From: Pinus tabuliformis
Taxonomy: Eukaryota; Streptophyta; Pinopsida; Pinales; Pinaceae
Length of the DNA stretch: 64,000 nucleotides
Assembly: GCA_031772625.1 (NCBI GenBank)
Contig: CM062816.1
Coordinates: 827,496,556-827,560,555 of the forward strand
Direction: 5' to 3'
How positions within the stretch are numbered: the stretch's first letter is position 1; every line of letters starts with the position of its first letter. The notes beneath the pieces were generated by a model, which was given only the letters and a program-made list of their open reading frames with translations, was not told the DNA's origin and did not search any database. Below are positions 46,379-58,876 of the stretch, one piece after another. The position numbers and the translations under genes were made by a program.

Positions 46379-47475
46379 TGTTGAGAATGCAACAAGATGA
46401 TGGAGCTTAGTGGAAAGAAGTCGCCTTCACTAAGTCGGCCCGTAGGCTATTTTTGGCACAAAGTCTATTTTTAGACTATGTCTATTTTTAGACATATGGA
46501 TCATGGTCTATGAGTTGCAGGGTGCTATTTGTGGATGATTGGTCATGTTGGTAAAAATAGATGGACTTCTATTTTTAGACTTCCAGGCTAAAAATAAAAC
46601 AGCCGAATATTATTAGCTCATAATAATATTTGGACTATAAACATTATCTTATCGTCTTGGAGCACTTCAGTTTGAGCTACAAATGTGGCACATGCAGCTG
46701 TCAGAAGGAAATACGCTTTTCTTATGAGTCAGTTGAGCTATTGCATGATGGACTTCAGATAGATCTCAAGTGATTGAGTTTGGTGGAGTTGATGGAGTTG
46801 TGTTCAGTTTGACTTGGTTGAACTAGTTGTATTTAGTTTAACTGCAAATACACTAGTGATGAGTAATGTGAATTAATTGTTAATTAATTCACTAATTATT
46901 AACTCATAAAGCAACTAAAGAATACACCAGTTAACTCAGTGCATGGACAGTTCAGTGGAGACAGGTGTTAGAGGTTGAGATTGCTATCAGTTGTGACTAT
47001 AGTTGTGCATGAGATTTGCACAATCAATGGATTGAGTTTTGCCAATGAGGATTGCATGGTTCAGCCAAGGAAATACGAGTTTGGATCAGCCATACTCATC
47101 TATTGTCATGCAGGATTGCGCAGTGGAGGTAGGCAAGCAACAAAGGATATTTGAACCTGTGATTGATTCAGATCTGAGCTAGTTTGTGTGTAACAGGTGG
47201 AGATAGTACTGAGTACTTGTGAGGAGTATTGTACTATGTATTGTTACATGTCCTCAATCATTATAATATATAGATAGTGTGGGGTTTTTAGCTGTATGCT
47301 TTCCCCGGGTTACATACTGTGTTAATGTGTGCATGCAATTGATGTTTCATTGTTTTTAATTCTGCAAAATTGATGATCAATGTGGAGGAGGTTATGTATT
47401 ATGCATGTATTCCGTAATAGTGTATAATCGGGATAATCTTTGTGAATAAGTGTCATATTATTCAAAATTTCTACA
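46379..47475 (+). repeat. 5' LTR of copia B (1097 bp)
   Basis: TGTTGAGAATGC to TTTCTACA, followed by the PBS. The U3 part (46430-46600) has repeated TCTATTTTTAGAC words able to fold as small hairpins. Confidence 0.96.
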
Positions 47476-47487
47476 TGGTATCAGAGC
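47476..47487 (+). other. Primer binding site of copia B
   Basis: TGGTATCAGAGC is exactly complementary to the 3' end of the tRNA-iMet encoded at 40809-40880 plus CCA. Confidence 0.96.
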
Positions 47488-47736
47488 AGAGTTGATCATC
47501 AGATCTATTATTTAGAAAGTGTTTACATTTTATTTCTTCAGGCAGAGTCTGTAATCGGGCCAGGTAGCCTCTGGATTCATCCTTCCTTTGGAAGGTGAGA
47601 TATCCGGTAAAAGCCCATACAGTCAATCTCTGTACGAGAAATACTTTGTTCTCAAGAATTTTAGATCAGAAGCGGTTGAGTTTTGAGCTGGTGGAATTCG
47701 AATTTGCAGCAGTGTTTTCTTAGCGTCAAAGTTGAA

Positions 47737-48779
47737 ATTTCTTTCAACGGATTGCGATTGGAGTATGCTCTTGAGGGCAGCTCGAATTATATTGCATGGA
47801 AAGACAGGATGGAGGCGGTGTTAGATGACAATGGGCTGAAGGAGTTCATAGAGGCTGAGGTCCCAAAGCCTATTGATACTGCTCACGTTGAGGCTTGGCA
47901 AAAGAAGACAGCAAGGTGTCGAAGGATTCTGTTGGAGGGCGTGAAGGATCACATTGTATCCAACCTGCATGGAAAGGCTTCTCCATACTTGATGTGGAAA
48001 GCATTGACAGATCTATTCCAAAGCAAGAGCGACCAAAGGAAGTTGGCGCTCAAGGATAAACTCAGAAACATTAAGTGCGAGAAGGGAGACAGTATGCCCA
48101 AGTATCTCACGAAGTTCACTCAATGCCAGGATGAGCTGGGAAGTGTGGGGGTGACTGTCGATGATGAGGACTTGGTGAGCTTGGCTCTCCTTGGTCTTCC
48201 GAAGAGTTGGAATTCCTATCAGGACTCTGTCAATGGTCAGGAGAAATTGCCAGGATGGGAGAGACTTTGGTCAAATCTTGTGCAGGAGGAGATCAGGCGG
48301 AATACCAGGGACGGATCTTCATCAAAGGCACCTGATGAAGAAAATTGCGCTTTGGCTGCCAAAGCAAAGAAGGGGAAGAACAAGAAAGATTCTCATTCCG
48401 GTGCGAAAGGCAAGAAGCGGGACATGTCCAAGGTGAAGTGCTTTCATTGTCACCAGCACGGACATTATGCCACAAATTGTCCGTAGAAGAAGAAAAATAA
48501 GCAAGCTATTGGATCTGCAGCAGGAGAGGCCTTAGCCTCACAGTTTGAGCTTGATTTTTAATTGATCGCATGCTTGGTATCAAGTGTGATAGATCGATAT
48601 GGTTCTTGGACAGTGGTGCGTCTTTTCACATGACAGGAGATCGAGATTTGTTTTCTGATCTGGAGGAGAAAGATCTTGGAGTGCACATCGAGATGGGTGA
48701 TGATGGTAGATATAGTGCGACTGGTATCGGTACCATTTCCTTTGAGAGGGAGTCTGGTAAACCCTTCATATTGAAGTAA
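47737..48779 (+). pseudogene. copia B gag and protease, decayed
   Basis: Gag aligns with copia A, but the start codon at 47737 is ATT instead of ATG. The Gag core (TDLFQSKSDQRKLALKDKL) and zinc knuckle at 48439-48480 (CFHCHQHGHYATNC) are intact, unlike in copy A. A TAG at 48484 follows, where copy A has CAG. A second stop (TAA) near 48558 replaces TCA, and a one-base deletion near 48595 shifts the frame into the protease (FLDSGASFHMTGD, catalytic Asp present, near 48605). A TAA at 48777 replaces GAA. Confidence 0.92.
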
Positions 48780-49757
48780 GTGATGCATGTTCCAGGATTG
48801 AAGAAGAATATTATCTCTGTGGCGATGTTAGAAGACAAGGTATATGATGTTGTTTTCAGCGAGGGAAAGGCTTTCCTGCGCAGTAAGACAACTGGAGAAA
48901 CCCAGAAGATAGTTGTTCGAGTCAGGAATCTTTATCAGTTGCATGCAGATGGCTGCGCAGCAATGGCATGCAAGGCAGAAGGATTGGTGAGCCAGGATGA
49001 TGGCGAGTTGTGGCACAGGAGATTGGGCCACCTTCACCATGGAGCCTTGAAGATACTGCAACAAATTACTAATGGACTTCCTAAAGGCACTCTTACACAG
49101 TCAGATCAATGCAAGGGGTGTACTTTGGGAAAATTTGTGAAAGCTACCTTTCACGAGAAGGATAGTCGCGCCATGACGATCCTTGAGAGAATTCACACAG
49201 ACGTGTGTGGACCTTTCTGAGTAGCTTCGACAGCAAAGCACAGGTACTATGTGATCTTTGTTGATGATTTCTCTCGAAAGTGTTGGATCTTCTTCATGCA
49301 GAAGAAGAGCGAGACATACTCAAATTTTTGTGAGTTCAAAGCACTGGTCAAGAAGGAGTCAGGGAAGAAGGTGAAGGCTCTTAGGAGCGACAATGGTGGT
49401 GAATACATCTTTGGCGAGTTCAAGGACTTTTGCAGCGCAAAAGGGATTCAAAGAGAGCTCATATCTCCCCATAACCCACAGCAGAACGGGGTTGCTGAGC
49501 GGAAGAACAGAACAATCGTGGGTGCTGCACGGGCGATGTTGCATGATCAAGGCCTACCCCTTCACTTGTGGGTGGAAGCATGTAATACTGCAGTATATGT
49601 GTAGAACTGTTGTCCTCACAGGATACTTGGCATGAGTACACTAGAGGAGGCTTATTCTCGTAAGAGGCCTCATATTTCTCATTTGAGGATTTTTGGTTCT
49701 AACGTTTACATGCATGTGACAGAGGATGCCAGGAAGAAGCTGGAGCCGACCGCATAG
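48780..49757 (+). pseudogene. copia B integrase region, decayed
   Basis: HVPGLKKNIISVAMLEDK is followed by the pre-integrase ELWHRRLGHLHHGALK near 49005 and CKGCTLGKFVKATF. The catalytic core has Asp in IHTDVCGPF (about 49197), Asp in RSDNGGEY (about 49390) and the Glu region in PHNPQQNGVAERKN (about 49470), all retained. Breaks are TGA at 49218 (TCA in copy A), TAG at 49602 (CAG in A) and TAG at 49755 (GAG in A). The enzyme would join the cDNA to the chromosome. Confidence 0.92.
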
Positions 49758-51704
49758 GTTTGGATATTTGTGGGGTACACTGATACACCCCACAACTATC
49801 ACGTGTATTTTCCAGACAGTCGCAAGACTATTGTGCGACGGGATATAAAATTTCAGGAGGATAAAGCCATGAAGTGTTCGCTTGAGAGGGAGCCACACTT
49901 GCATGCAGATGAGGAGCTATTAGTTCCTAAGGATGAGCTTCAGGACGTGGATCAGCCGCAGGATGAAGTTCATGGAGTGGAACAGACCACTCATGCAGCG
50001 CCAACCATCAGAGGGCGAAAGCGCATTACAGAAGCTGAGCGACTGGCTCAAGATGCAGAGAAGGTTGTAAGACCACCTACAGCTCAATGTAGACAGAGAC
50101 AGTCACCTGATCGGTACACTGGATACATGGCTCTTGTGAGAAAATGTGTTGTGACTGAGCCATCCTCTTTCGAGGAAGCTATGGAGGATCCCACATGGGT
50201 ATATGCCATGGTGGAAGAGTATGATTTGATTGTCAGAAATAGTGCATGGGAGATTGTCCCAAGACCGGAAGGGAAATCAGTGGTGGGTTCGAGATGGACC
50301 TACAAAGTGAAGCAGGCAGCTGACGGGAGTGTGGAGAAGTACAAGCCAAGATTTGTTGCCCAAGGCTTTTCACAAATAGAGGGGATCGATTATGAGGAGA
50401 CCTTTGCACCTGTCACAAGGTATTCTTCCATACGAACGATTCTTGCTCTCTCGGCGCAGATGGGGTGGCACATACATCAGATGGATGTGAAGACTGCGTT
50501 CCTCAACGGAGTCATTGAGGAGGAGGTCTACATAGAGCAGCCTGAAGGTTTCGAGATCTTCAGCAGCGAGTCGCATGTGTGCAGGCTCAAGAGAGCGTTG
50601 TATGGGTTGAAACAAGCACCACATGCTTGGTACACACAGATAGAAAGTTATTTCACCGGACTTGGATTCTCCAAGAGTGAGGCGGATCCTAACCTATACC
50701 AGATTGTGGTGGAGGGTAAGTTGCTTATCATTGTACTTTATGTAGATGATTTGATTCTGACAGGTGATGCGCTGTTGATACTTTCATGCAAGGATGATCT
50801 TGCTAAGGAGTTTGAGATGAAGGACTTGGGCCTCCTTCATTATTTCCTGGGATTGGAAATCTGGCAGCGTAGTGATGGACTATTTTTTTCTCAGGGTAAG
50901 TATGCTTGGGAGATACTGGAGAAGTTCAACATGCATGGCTGCAAGCCTGTTGATACTCCTCTTCCTGGAGGTTGGAGGAAGGAGGATGCTACTTCAGCAG
51001 AAGTAGTGGATGCCACTATTTATCGACAGTTGGTGGGGTCGCTTATGTATCTGGTCAATACACGACCCGATATATGCTATGCTATTAACCAACTTTCACA
51101 AGCTATGGTTAAGCCAACCAAGCTCTTCTAGAAGGCGGGAAAGCATGTATTACATTATCTCAGAAGCACATCAGGATATGGATTATGGTACAGACAGGAG
51201 GATGAGGTGAAGCTATGTGGCTTCACGGATGTAGATTGGGCAGGGAGCCCAACGGATAGAAAGAGCACATCTGGAGGGATTTTCAGTATCGGGTCAACAA
51301 TAGTTTCTTGGTACAACAGGAAGCAGAGATCCGTGGCACTCAGTTCAGCAGAGGCTGAGTATATGGAAACAAGTTTGGCTGCATGCGAGGCTATATGGAT
51401 GAGGAAGATCCTGGTCGGGTTGTTTGGTTCATACTTGGAGCCTACTGTGATTTATTGTGATAATTAGAGTTGCATTAAACTCTCGGCTAATCCAGTATTT
51501 CATGATAGATCCAAGCACATTGACATCAGGTACCATCATATCAGAGATTGTGTGCAACAGAGAATCATGTTACTTTCATACATTCCAATGGAGGATCATG
51601 ATGCTGATATCTTGACGAAGGTGCTCACCAGGAGCAAATTCGAATACCACCGAGGCAGGATAGGGGTTGCTGATAATCCATATCTTGTTGAGAGGGAGTG
51701 TTGA
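49758..51704 (+). pseudogene. copia B reverse transcriptase and RNase H, two stops
   Basis: One uninterrupted frame runs from 49758 to 51131. It holds the integrase tail (FVGYTDTPHNYHVYFPDS), the WTYKVKQAADGSVEKYKPR entry to RT, the first RT Asp in HQMDVKTAFLNG (about 50475), ALYGLKQAPHAWY and the catalytic YVDD at 50739-50750. TAG at 51129 stands where a Trp codon is expected. RNase H continues in frame with FTDVDWAGSPTDRKSTSG (about 51220) and SSAEAEYM (about 51345). TAG at 51465 follows DN, where Gln is usual. The polyprotein ends YLVEREC with a TGA formed inside the first bases of the 3' LTR. RT and RNase H copy the RNA into DNA. Confidence 0.94.
51690..51698 (+). other. Polypurine tract of copia B
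   Basis: GAGAGGGAG lies immediately before the 3' LTR. It is the expected plus-strand primer. Confidence 0.9.
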
Positions 51705-52778
51705 GAATGCAACAAGATGATGGAGCTTAGTGGAAATAAGTCGCCTTCACTAAGTGGGCCCGCAGGCTATTTTTGGCACAAAGTCTATTTTTAGACATAG
51801 GGATCATGGTCTATGAGTTGCAGGATGCTATTTGTGGATGATTGGTCATGTTGGTAAAAATAGATGGACTTCTATTTTTAGACTGCCAGGCTAAAAATAG
51901 AACAGTTGAACATTATTAGCTCATAATAATATTTGGACTATAAACATTATCTTATCCTCTTGGAGCACTTCAGTTTGAGCTACAGATGTGGCACATGCAG
52001 CTGTTAGAAGGAAATACGCTTTTCTTATGAGTCATTTGAGCTATTGCATGGTGGAATTTAGATAGAACTCAAGTGATTGAGTTTGGTGGAGTTGATGGAG
52101 TTGTGTTCAGTTTGACTCGGTTGAACTAGTTGTATTTAGTTTAACTGCAAATACACTAGTGATGAGTGATGTGAATTAATTGTTAATTAATTCACTAATT
52201 ATTAACTCATAAAGCAACTAAAGAATACACCAATTAACTCAGTTCATGGACAGTTCAGTGGAGACAGGTGTTAGAGGTTGAGATTGCTATCAGTTGTGAC
52301 TATAGTTGTGCATGAGATTTGCACAATCAATGGATTGAGTTTTGCCAATGAGGATTGCGTGGTTCAGCCAAGGAAATACGAGTTTGGATCAGCCATACTC
52401 ATCTATTCTCATGTAGGATTGCGCAGTGGAGGCAGGCAAGCAGCAGAGGAGATTTGAACCTATGATTGATTCAGATCTAAGCTAGTTTGTGTGTAACATG
52501 TGGAGATAGTACTGAGTACTTGTGAGGAGTATTGTACTATGTATTGTTACATGTTCTCAATCATTATAATATACAGATAGTGTGGGGTTTTCAGTTGTAT
52601 GCTTTCCCCGAGTTACATACTGTGTTAATGTGTGCATGCGATTGATGTTTCATTATTTTTAATTCTGCAAAATTGATGATCAACGTAGAGGAGGTTATGT
52701 ATTATGCATGTATTCCGCAATAGTGTATAATCAAGATAATCTCTGTGAATAAGTGTCATATTATTCAAAATTTCTACA
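51699..52778 (+). repeat. 3' LTR of copia B (1080 bp)
   Basis: Same ends as the 5' LTR, followed by TTATG, the target-site duplication. It lacks about 17 bp between two copies of TCTATTTTTAGAC near 51790, a deletion between short direct repeats. Confidence 0.96.
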
Positions 52779-52783
52779 TTATG
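52779..52783. repeat. copia B target-site duplication, right copy
   Basis: TTATG is identical to 46374-46378. LINE 3' UTR sequence continues on each side. Confidence 0.93.
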
Positions 52784-52859
52784 GACATAAGATGCTATAA
52801 TTCAAAATATATACAACAAAATTTAAACATAAAATACTCATAAAAAAAGGCCCACAGCC

Positions 52860-55800
52860 CCATCAAAATTGCCCATCCATGAATGGTTGGTGGTAGTAGC
52901 TGAAGACTTCCAAGTCTTGTTCCTCTTGCATCAACCAGATGCCCCTTGGCAGCTGGGTGGCTTCCTTGCAAAGGAAATCGGAAATGTTGTTTCGTTCCCT
53001 GTAGATATGTTAACAAGAAGATATGTCAAAATATGATATCGGTCTCAAAGCATCATCCAGAATGTGTCGAAGTGTGTGAGTGTGACAAACAATTTGTTGA
53101 TTAAACCATTTAATAATGATTTGCGAGTCACCAAAAATCTATAAATTTCAACATCCTTTGACAAGTGCAAAATGTAGTAAGTGCCTAAGGGATATAAGTT
53201 CAGAAAAATTATTTGTCCCCCCCCACTCCAAACCCATTTGAATCCTGTACGAGTGAGAATGATTTAAATGTAGGATTATTCCACCCCCACATCAATGTTG
53301 TTGTGCTGATACACCAAAATAATCCCATGGCATGTCATAATCAATGTTCTCAGGTATGATGTTGCGCACTGAGTTTTCATGGGTCTCCTCTGGTAGGCTT
53401 AAGTAATCAAATATGAGTGAGACAATGATGTTGTCCCAACGTGGCTCTGAATCAATAAAAATGATCTTGTTCCATTGTAGCCATATATACCAGCAGACCA
53501 ATACCGATAGGTTCCGACACTTGTTTGTTTGTGCAGTAGATCACCATTGATTCCAAGCTTCCCGGGTGTCTATGCTAGCCCAGTTATTCTGAATCTGTAG
53601 TTGAGTAGTAATCTTAGACCAGATGGAAATAATGGTCATGCATCTAAGGAATAAGTGATCACGTGTTTCCATGTCCTGTCTACACAAAACACACCAGCTC
53701 AGACCATGAAATGTGTGCTTATGAAGGATGTCAGTAGTAGGGACCTTGTTCTGAACCACATGAATATTTTAGCCCTAGGGGCCACCTTCAGTTTCCAAAG
53801 AACATACCACGACCATTCAGATACATCAAGTCTGTGTTTAGCATTAATAAACAGGTATCCATATTTCAAGGAGTATTTCCCATTCAGTGCATGGGACCAA
53901 TTTAATTCATCCTCCCACTTGGTAATCTGGACATGGGATTCCATCAAGGATGTTGTATAGTTTTTCCAATTATCCACCCAACATGGTGGTATATTCAGAG
54001 TGATGATGTTTTTCCATGCATGCCGAAATATATTTGTGTGCTCATGGTCAACAATATGTGCCAACTTGGTATGTCCCGAATCTGATAAATGTTGGATAAG
54101 TTCAGGTGGGAGCGTATGAGCATTTCCACATCCAATCCAGGGGTCCATTCCAATCCAAACAGAGTGACCATTGCCTATTCTCCAGATTAATCCATCCCAA
54201 ACATGATTTAATGTATTTAGTACCACCTGCTGGACAGTAGATATGTTGTTCCTATCCCATGTTGGTAGCCTGATCCAGTCAAGCAAATGTAATGTGGATA
54301 TGTACTTCTGGTAGATGACCTCTATCCAGAGGTTCTTGGATGATAAAACATTCCAGCCCATTTTGGCTGCTAGGGCACTAGCGAAATAATCAATATTCTT
54401 TAGTCCCCATCCACCCCATTTCTTTGGAAGTGTGATCCTGTCCCAACGAACCTAGGCAAAGGTGTGTCCAATTTGTTTACCCCTCCAAAGGAATTTGTAG
54501 TACAACTGTTGTATTCTATGAATGATGCCCTTAGGTATCCAAGCTAAAGACATCCAATAGAAAGGGGTGGCCTCCACGATAGATTTGATGAGATTCAGTC
54601 TTCCAGCTTGAGAAAGCCACCTATGATGTCAGATATTTAATCTTCTTTCTATCTTGGCAACCAGCCAGACCCAATCAACAATCTAATAGTTTGATGGTTT
54701 CAACCTGAATCCCAAATATTTGAGTCTCTCCTCAATCTACAAGGAGATAAAGGGAAAATGCAGTAGAGAAGAATGGATCTCATTCTGGTTTCACCCATAA
54801 GTGGATTTTTTATTGTTGCAGTGCATCCCAGTAGCATGACAGAATAAACGGAATGCAACAACAAAAGCTGTAGAGTCCCCAAGGGATCCATTCAAAAATA
54901 TAAGAATGTCATCAACAAATAAGAGATGGGTGAGAATACAATTGTTTGTTATCTTGATGCCCTTCTGTCTACCCTACAATCGATCTATTGTGATGAGTTA
55001 GCTCATGCCTTCCATGATCAATAGGAAGAGTAGGGGGGAGAGTGGGAAACCTTGTCTCAATTCTCGTTCTGCATGAAAGAAAGAGTATGTAGATCCATTG
55101 ATCAAAATGCTATAAGATACATTGTTAATGCAACACATAATCCATTGAATGAATAGTAGAGGAAAGCCAAGGTGAAGGAGCATTTGAATGTATAGCCAAC
55201 AAGTGTGATCAAAAGATTTTTCCAAATCAATTTTAAGTATCATCCTTTTGAGGTTCTTTGAATTTATAGAGTGAAATGCTTCTTGTGTTGTGCCCACTAC
55301 TTCATGTATTTTTCACTTGTCAAGGAATGCAAATTGCTCTGAGGATATATGCTATGATAGGATGGGTTTGAGCCAATTTGCAATGATCTTAGCAATGATC
55401 TTGTATAAGCAATTACACTGGGATATGGGCATATAATCATAAAAATATGTGGGTCATCAGACTTGGGAATGAGAGCGATAAATGTTGAATTGAAGGCATC
55501 ATAAATTCGCCCACTAGTCTGACATTCTTTGATGAACTGCATTAACTCCTGCCCAATCATGTCAAAGAATGCAATATAAAATTCAATGGACCAGCCATCC
55601 GTTCTAGGACTCTTATCCTTCTTAAACCACTTAATAGTAGCCTATACCTCCCCCATGGTTACAAGATTAAGTATCTCTTCATCGACATCCTAATCAACAT
55701 ATTTGGGTAATAGTCCATCTACCCTGATTATATCAGCAAGGTTTGCATCAAGGGGAGCTCTGAATAAACGTCCAAAATGGGGCATGCCAAGATTGTCTAG

Positions 55801-56999
55801 TTCGTGAAAGGTATTTGCTTGTGTGCCATGCTCATCCTTGAGATTCCAGATGGTTTTAATGACCTTGTGCCCATTTGAAACATGATGATAGAATTTTGTA
55901 TTCTTGTCTCCCTCCTTTAACCAGATGGCCATACTTCTGAGTCGCCAGGTTTCCTCCCTGTCTTTTAGGTTCTGATTCTGCTTGATCTCTAGCAAGATCA
56001 AATGCTCTTTAGCATCAGTATGGGTGAATCCATGGCTCTCAGATCCATTCAGTTTTTCAATCTCCCATTCAGTGTCTCTCAATATCATCACATCTTTGGT
56101 CATTTTATCCTTTTCCCATTTGATAGATTTTTGTTTTATGATTTCCATTTTGTTTGCAAATATCTCAGAGGCAGTTAAACCCTGTTGAGCATCGATGGTT
56201 TTCCAGGTCCGAGTAATCAACTGTATATAGCTCTCATCATTTAGCCAGGTTGAGTTGAACTTGAAGGGTGCATTAGGTTTTCTAACACCGCCAACTATCT
56301 CTAGGTATATGGGATGATGATCTGATAACCCCCAAGTTCCCACCCATTGTTGATAAAGGGGTAATTGTTCCAATTTGCCTCCTTTACTTGAAACCAATCT
56401 AGTCTTCTGGCTAATGCTGCATCCCCAGTCCTTCTATTTCTCTAGGTGGGCTTTAAGCAGGGCAAGGGGATATCAATCAGCAAGTGATTCTCCATAAGTT
56501 GTAATATCCCATCTGATAGAGAGTCTAGGTGAGCATTCATGCCCCAAGACTTAGCATTTCCCAAAGAAAAATTAAGGTCCCTGCCAATATTAATGTTCTC
56601 AACATAGAATAGTTCTATTTCGAGAATATTCTGCCAATAATTGAGCCTGTTGTTGCAGGGACCATAGACATTGATAATCCTCAGCTCTCTACCAAGCTCA
56701 GATGAGTAAACATCTGCTTCGATGAAGCCCATCCCCCCCTATGATTTTAATAGTCCAATGGATCTGAGGTCAATCCCCAATAATAAACCCCTAGATCGCT
56801 CAAGGGCATCCAGTGCAATGAAGTGCCATCCAGGTAGCATGGCCTTAAGGATGGGAACAATTTTCATACCAATCGCAAGGGTCTCCTGTAAGAATATAAT
56901 ATCTAATGATTCCAATTCCATCAATCGACTGAAGGCTAATTTATTTGTAGGTCTAGCCAACCCCCTGCAATTGTAAGAGAGCCACTTCATGGGAACCAA
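52860..56999 (-). pseudogene. LINE ORF2: endonuclease, RT, zinc finger, RNase H, decayed
   Basis: It starts near 56999 (MKWLSYNCRGLARP). The AP endonuclease shows NCRGL, IIFLQET and, at about 56325, SDHHPI. RT blocks are FIALIPKSDD (about 55480), ILKIDLEKSFDH (about 55230), GFPLSPLLFLLIMEG (about 55030) and the catalytic FVDD at 54908-54919. Downstream are WRIGNGHSVWIGMDPWIG (about 54160), a zf-RVT region CVLCRQDMETRDHLFLRC (about 53670) and an RNase H C-terminus (FGDSQIIIKWFNQQ, then HIYRERNNISDFL-EA near 52950). At least three frame changes and many stops are present. Domain order and the terminal RNase H match plant L1-type LINEs. Confidence 0.88.
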
Positions 57000-57107
57000 G
57001 GGGTGGGAGACCAGTGCTCTAAGGACCTGATCAATGGGGAGTTGTCACCCAAATTCCACTTCCAGTCCAGCCTAAAGGATGGCTTTAGATATGTTATATT
57101 GTCGACC

Positions 57108-58876
57108 CTAGGTCGACTTGGTAGAGGGTAGATGAGGTGTAATGCCAAGGCCACTACCATCCCTCGAAGGTATATGGGATAAAGACCTAAGGAAATAACC
57201 ATGTCTTGAAATAGAATCATTAGATGGCTCATAGGGGGAGAGGGCGTCCACAATTCCAGAGATGGTAGGAGGAGTGGGGGTGTAAATAGGTGCAGTGGGT
57301 ATGATAGTGCAAACAATAGAGGGACAATGCACATAGCCAACATTACAAATAGATAATCCAAGTGAAGAAATAGACGACATCATATGGAGAGGAGGAGGGT
57401 TAGAGAGAGTACCTGCATCAGAGGCAACTGCCGCCACAGTCGCACATGATCTGGTGATACATGGGGATGGGGGATGAAACTTCTCCTTGCAAGTGATTGT
57501 GCCATGAGAAGCCTGATTGTCCATTGGTTGATCATCCATCTAACTAGCAGGTGCCTTCCCCCATCGATCAGTATCCAGATTTGCAGGAGCATGTTTAGAC
57601 TGAGCAGCTGAAGCCGAGCTAGATGCAAGAAGGGGAAAATCCTTATAGAGATGTCCCATTTTGTGACATCACCTACATCAGTAAGGGACTCTCTCATAGT
57701 CAAATATCTTAATCCTGCAAATGTCCTGCCAATGTAGTTGCATGCTTTCCTCCAGACCTTCTCTAGTATCAAGGAATACTAGAATGTGCGCCATGGACAT
57801 ATTCCTTGTCAGCATGTAGGATTTATCGAAATCCATATACTTGCCAAGAGAATTCCCAATCCATTTGAAAATGTCTTCTGACCAAAAATGTAGAGGGAGT
57901 CCAAGTAATCTGATCCAGATGGGTCCAGCCCCAAGATGTTCACGCTTAGGGTTGAAGAGGGGGCTCCAACGCTTAAGGAGGACCAGAGCCAATTCAATGT
58001 GCTAGTGTTTTAATAACACCCACAGGATAAACTCAGGCCTTTGAAAGCGCAATGTGAACCATCCCCGTGAGAGAGTTACCACTGACGATAGCTCTGTGAG
58101 AATATGACCCCAAATATCTAGCACCCACTGCTTCAAACACGTTGCTGAGTATGCTCGACCTCGAACACGACCAACCAGAACCCAGTCGAATGTATCCATA
58201 ACTTCTCTCATCTATATATCAACCCAAAAAGTGAGGGATATCTTTTTATTTCCTGCCTTAACCCCTTTGAAGCGCTTTTTTGGGCGCCCCAACCGAATAG
58301 GGAGTGTTCTCACCTGTTGAGATAGTGGAGGATTCGCTACAGCCTTTAAGCCAGTATTCCTAGACAAGCCATTTTAAGGAGAAGATGAATCAACAAAGCA
58401 TCCGAAGGTGTGAGGATCGTGGGTGGGAGGAGGGGGGAAGGGGATCACAAGGTTCAGTGGCTGGGCCGAAAAGGCTTGAGATGCTGGAGGTTGGGGGATG
58501 TGGGAGGGGCTAGGTGAAGAGGATGATGAAAGATGCGAAGTATACGGGGTTGAGGCAGGTCGAGGCAAGGAGAAATGAATTGAAGAGAGGCCGGGGATAA
58601 CGGAGGGAGGTCGGTTCCAGGTGGGAAATCAACCACATCAGGGCAGCCAGAAAACAACAAGGTGGAGGAGGACAACCCATAATGGTGAGTCTGTAGAGCT
58701 GGAATAGTGAAGGCAGGATATTCCGGGACATAGTAAACCCTAGAAGGCCCGGTTAGGGTAGAGGGAATGTCTAGCGAAATATTTGAGGAGGTAACCGGGT
58801 GATGCGAGGGGAAGACAGTCCAGTGGGGGTACAGTGGAGAGGGGTCCTCAGAGTAATCAATGACTTCATCCTCCAT
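57108..58876 (-). pseudogene. LINE ORF1, nucleic-acid-binding protein, decayed
   Basis: A likely start is MEDEVIDYSEDPSPLYPHW at 58876. One frameshift near 58570 separates this Pro/Ser-rich N-terminus from the rest. From about 58570 to 57108 a single frame holds the DUF4283-like domain common in plant LINE ORF1 (FDWVLVGRVRGRAYS, GWFTLRFQ near 58060, IWIRLLGLPLHFWSEDIF near 57900, GKYMDFDKSYML). A degraded zinc knuckle follows near 57655 (CHKMGHLYKDF, last Cys lost), then a Thr/Pro/Ser-rich tail. Stops at 58002 and in the knuckle break it. The protein would coat LINE RNA and assist target-primed reverse transcription. Confidence 0.8.

Larger units (their letters stand above)
46379..52778 (+). 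mobile_element. Ty1/copia retrotransposon copy B, complete structure, 6.4 kb
   Basis: The element is complete: 5' LTR, PBS, gag, protease, integrase, RT, RNase H, polypurine tract and 3' LTR. A perfect 5-bp target-site duplication TTATG lies at 46374-46378 and 52779-52783. It inserted into the 3' UTR of the minus-strand LINE. By eye the LTRs differ at about 4-5% of sites over the first 480 bp, plus one ~17-bp deletion in the 3' LTR, so it is the youngest large insertion here. The coding region has about eight in-frame stops and one frameshift, so it is defective unless helped. Its 5' two-thirds is a close sister of copia A. Confidence 0.96.

Noticed and set aside
58374-58731. Pro/Ser-rich frames as a separate gene
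   Set aside because: They are the N-terminal part of LINE ORF1 read across a frameshift, in the correct place upstream of the zinc-knuckle region.
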